From contig CAYJKO010000008.1 in assembly GCA_964371145.1 (NCBI GenBank), forward strand, positions 1-33,894: a stretch of DNA of 33,894 nt, given 5' to 3'. Shown here piece after piece: positions 32,255-33,894 of this stretch. The stretch comes from CAUTNA01 sp964371145. GTDB taxonomy: Bacteria > Pseudomonadota > Alphaproteobacteria > Rs-D84. Under the pieces are notes generated by a model. It worked only from the letters and a program-made list of their open reading frames with translations, did not search any database and had not been told where the DNA came from. The first letter of the stretch is position 1. Every line of letters starts with the position of its first letter. The position numbers and the translations under genes were made by a program.

Positions 32255-33464
32255 CATTAACGTTATCATCTGCAAATTCTATGTTTGCATTATCCGTAAA
32301 TTCGGATGCGCGACTGATTATATTGCCCGTATCGTCACGCACAATCGCAAATCCGCGCCCCAACACGCTTTTATAGCTGAGCGATGATAACATTTGACCG
32401 ATATGCACGATGGCTTGATTCAAAGAAATCATTCTGTTGGACAATATTTTTTCAATATCGGGCGCATTGGATATTTGTTGATGCGCCATCATTAATTTAT
32501 TATTTATAACCAAATTCATAGTACGTGTTATATCATCCAATCTTTGTGTTTGTTCCATAATAATTTGTTTTGGTGATTTAATATTTAATCCCGATATGGC
32601 TTGTTTTAAATTAACGATTTTATGTGCAAACAAAGAAGATAATTTATGAGATTGATTTTGAATATCTTGGATTAATGTTAATTTGGTTGGCACAACGATT
32701 TCCGCCGCCATAGTCGGGGTTGCGGCGCGATAATCGGCCGCAAAATCTATTAACATATAATCGGGTTCATGCCCCACACCCGATATAACGGGAATTTCAC
32801 TGGCGGCGACTGCGCGCACCACAATTTCTTCGGAAAAAGGTAACAAATCTTCCAAAGATCCGCCACCACGTGCAACTATAATAACATCTACATTTTTTTG
32901 TTGATTAAAATATTCGATACCACGCGTAACTTCCGATGCGGCGGCCGTCCCTTGGACGGTTGCGGGGTATAATAACACGTGCACCGGGAACCTTTCGCGC
33001 AATCTGTTTTGGATATCTTGAAAAGCCGCGCCCGTCGGACTGGTTACGATACCAATTGTTTTCGGCAAATACGGCAAAGGCTTTTTGCGGGACGCATCAA
33101 ACAATCCTTCTGCCGCCAATTTTTGCTTTCTGTCTTCTAACATTTTTAAAATCGCGCCAACACCCGCCATTTCAATTTCATTTATAATAATTTGATAATT
33201 ACTGCGTGCGGGATAAGTCGTGAATTTTCCGGTTACGATTACCTCTGCACCTTCTTCTAATTTGAAATTGACCGGAGTTCCGCGCCAAATAATTGCAGAT
33301 ATTGCGGCACCTGCATCTTTTATAGTCATATACATATGCCCCGACGCCGCGCGCGTAATTTGAGACAATTCTCCACGAATTTTAATGCCGGAAAATGATG
33401 ATTCCACCACTTTTTTTAACATTGCAGACGCGTCTGATACAGAATAAATATTATTGTTGAACAT
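32241..33464 (-). CDS. xseA: Exodeoxyribonuclease VII large subunit
   Basis: The 407-residue protein is the catalytic subunit of exonuclease VII, which degrades single-stranded DNA. The N-terminal OB fold is seen in IRGELSQITRAASGHMYMTIKD. The nuclease domain has GIVTSPTGAAFQDI, VIIVARGGGSLEDLLPFSEE, and SGVGHEPDYMLIDFAADYRAATPTMAAE. A coiled-coil region follows, and the C-terminal segment VLGRGFAIVRDDTGNIISRASE is complete. It is somewhat shorter than E. coli XseA (456), in the coiled coil. The small subunit XseB is not seen in the window. The 28-base leader contains an inverted repeat AAAACCA/TGGTTTT (33468-33474, 33486-33492). Confidence 0.93.
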   Translation of the reverse strand: MFNNNIYSVSDASAMLKKVVESSFSGIKIRGELSQITRAASGHMYMTIKDAGAAISAIIWRGTPVNFKLEEGAEVIVTGKFTTYPARSNYQIIINEIEMAGVGAILKMLEDRKQKLAAEGLFDASRKKPLPYLPKTIGIVTSPTGAAFQDIQNRLRERFPVHVLLYPATVQGTAAASEVTRGIEYFNQQKNVDVIIVARGGGSLEDLLPFSEEIVVRAVAASEIPVISGVGHEPDYMLIDFAADYRAATPTMAAEIVVPTKLTLIQDIQNQSHKLSSLFAHKIVNLKQAISGLNIKSPKQIIMEQTQRLDDITRTMNLVINNKLMMAHQQISNAPDIEKILSNRMISLNQAIVHIGQMLSSLSYKSVLGRGFAIVRDDTGNIISRASEFTDNANIEFADDNVNVKKI

Positions 33465-33492
33465 TTTAAAACCATTAATTTATATTGGTTTT

Positions 33493-33521
33493 ATTTTATA
33501 AAAAATATACATCTATTGCAA
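33493..33521 (-). promoter_or_regulatory. xseA promoter
   Basis: On the minus strand, TTGCAA (33521-33516), a 17-base spacer and TAAAAT (33498-33493), just after the stop of the upstream gene. Confidence 0.6.
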
Positions 33522-33522
33522 G

Positions 33523-33894
33523 CTATAAAGTCAATCCGATATGTTTTGCCAACAATCCAGATTTAAAAGCCATTATTTTTTTCATATCCATATCTGTTTT
33601 ATAATCTGTATATATAAAACTTTTTGAATAATCGGGACGTTTTGCAAATTGATCATATGTTAAATCTAAAATAATTCTGCTGGATTTTTCCACCAAAAAC
33701 CAATGATTGTCTGAATTTAATTTTCTTATTTCCCAATAATCTTTCTGGATTGTATTTTTCATAATTAAATAACTGGTGTGCAGACAAAAACCTTTTGCGA
33801 ACGGTTCGGATTTATCAAATTTAATATTTCCGAAAAAACGTTTTTTAAAATCCATATCTTTAAAGGATTCACGCGCCAGGTATATAATTTCAGG
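33523..33894 (-). CDS. Unknown protein, 5' end outside window
   Basis: The frame is open to the right edge: thirteen codons (PEIIYLARESFKD) precede the first visible Met at 33855, so the true start is probably outside. At least 123 residues are seen, ending in TAG. The protein has no signal or membrane segment. Three segments stand out: a Cys in AKGFCLHTSYLIMKN, His in DNHWFLVEKSSRI, and Asp in IILDLTYDQF. Their order and the HWFL...ILDLT..QF pattern resemble small proteins with a papain-like Cys-His-Asp layout found next to phage or accessory genes, but I do not assign a family. Confidence 0.6.
   Translation of the reverse strand, partial: PEIIYLARESFKDMDFKKRFFGNIKFDKSEPFAKGFCLHTSYLIMKNTIQKDYWEIRKLNSDNHWFLVEKSSRIILDLTYDQFAKRPDYSKSFIYTDYKTDMDMKKIMAFKSGLLAKHIGLTL

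Noticed and set aside
1..33894. CRISPR arrays, insertion sequences, or a replication origin
   Set aside because: No regularly spaced short repeats, transposase-like ORFs, terminal inverted repeats or clustered DnaA-type boxes were noticed on reading both strands.

Overview
The window reads as a chromosomal segment of an AT-rich, host-associated alphaproteobacterium with a compact, probably reduced genome. Three things point to Alphaproteobacteria: a circularly permuted two-piece tmRNA gene (6016-6338, minus strand), a TrcR/DUF1013 cell-cycle regulator, and an AddA-type recombination helicase. Rubrerythrin suggests anaerobic or microaerophilic life. The BspA/DUF285-type repeat surface protein and the autotransporter suggest contact with a host or gut community. 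The genetic code is standard: TAA, TAG and TGA are all used as stops and release factor 2 is present. The placement is inferred from gene content; no database was searched.

Layout. 1-1577: the N-terminal part of a large secreted BspA-like repeat protein (minus strand, running off the left edge). 1684-5956: a PIF1-type helicase (plus) converging on a minus-strand unit with a Lon-like AAA+ protein that has no protease domain, tsaB, and a rimI-like acetyltransferase, preceded by a small membrane protein. 6016-6390: permuted tmRNA and a divergent obgE promoter. 6397-9168: obgE followed by three unrecognised genes, two of them diverged tandem paralogues. 9229-11562: rubrerythrin, a lipoprotein, tRNA-Arg(CCG) and prfB. 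11669-15864: an envelope block with a cysteine-rich secreted protein, a Tat-exported amidase and an autotransporter. 15938-17962: a small HU/IHF protein and a fused AccD-AccA carboxyltransferase. 18063-20715: tRNA-Ser(GCT), then an ABC exporter and an ankyrin-type protein that look different in codon use. 20814-21175: a 6S RNA candidate and a 59-residue cysteine-rich ORF. 21236-25405: cysS, trcR and rpoD. 25483-33464: a membrane-anchored coiled-coil protein diverging from a DNA-repair block (addA helicase, a separate addA-type nuclease, recN) that converges on xseA. The right edge holds part of one more unknown gene.

How it fits together. Much of the window is core information processing and stress handling: translation quality control (tmRNA, RF2, CysRS, TsaB), transcription (RpoD, 6S RNA, TrcR), recombination (AddA, RecN, ExoVII, PIF1) and lipid synthesis (AccDA). 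The rest is envelope and surface proteins. Several promoters place the predicted transcript start at or within a few bases of the start codon, with no Shine-Dalgarno sequence (obgE, recN, prfB, lon, probably amiC), so leaderless translation seems common. The most unusual points are the Lon protein that stops cleanly at the boundary of its missing peptidase domain, the AddA split into helicase and nuclease, the AccDA fusion, and the surface-protein gene with a 40-bp exact direct repeat flanking its repeat region.
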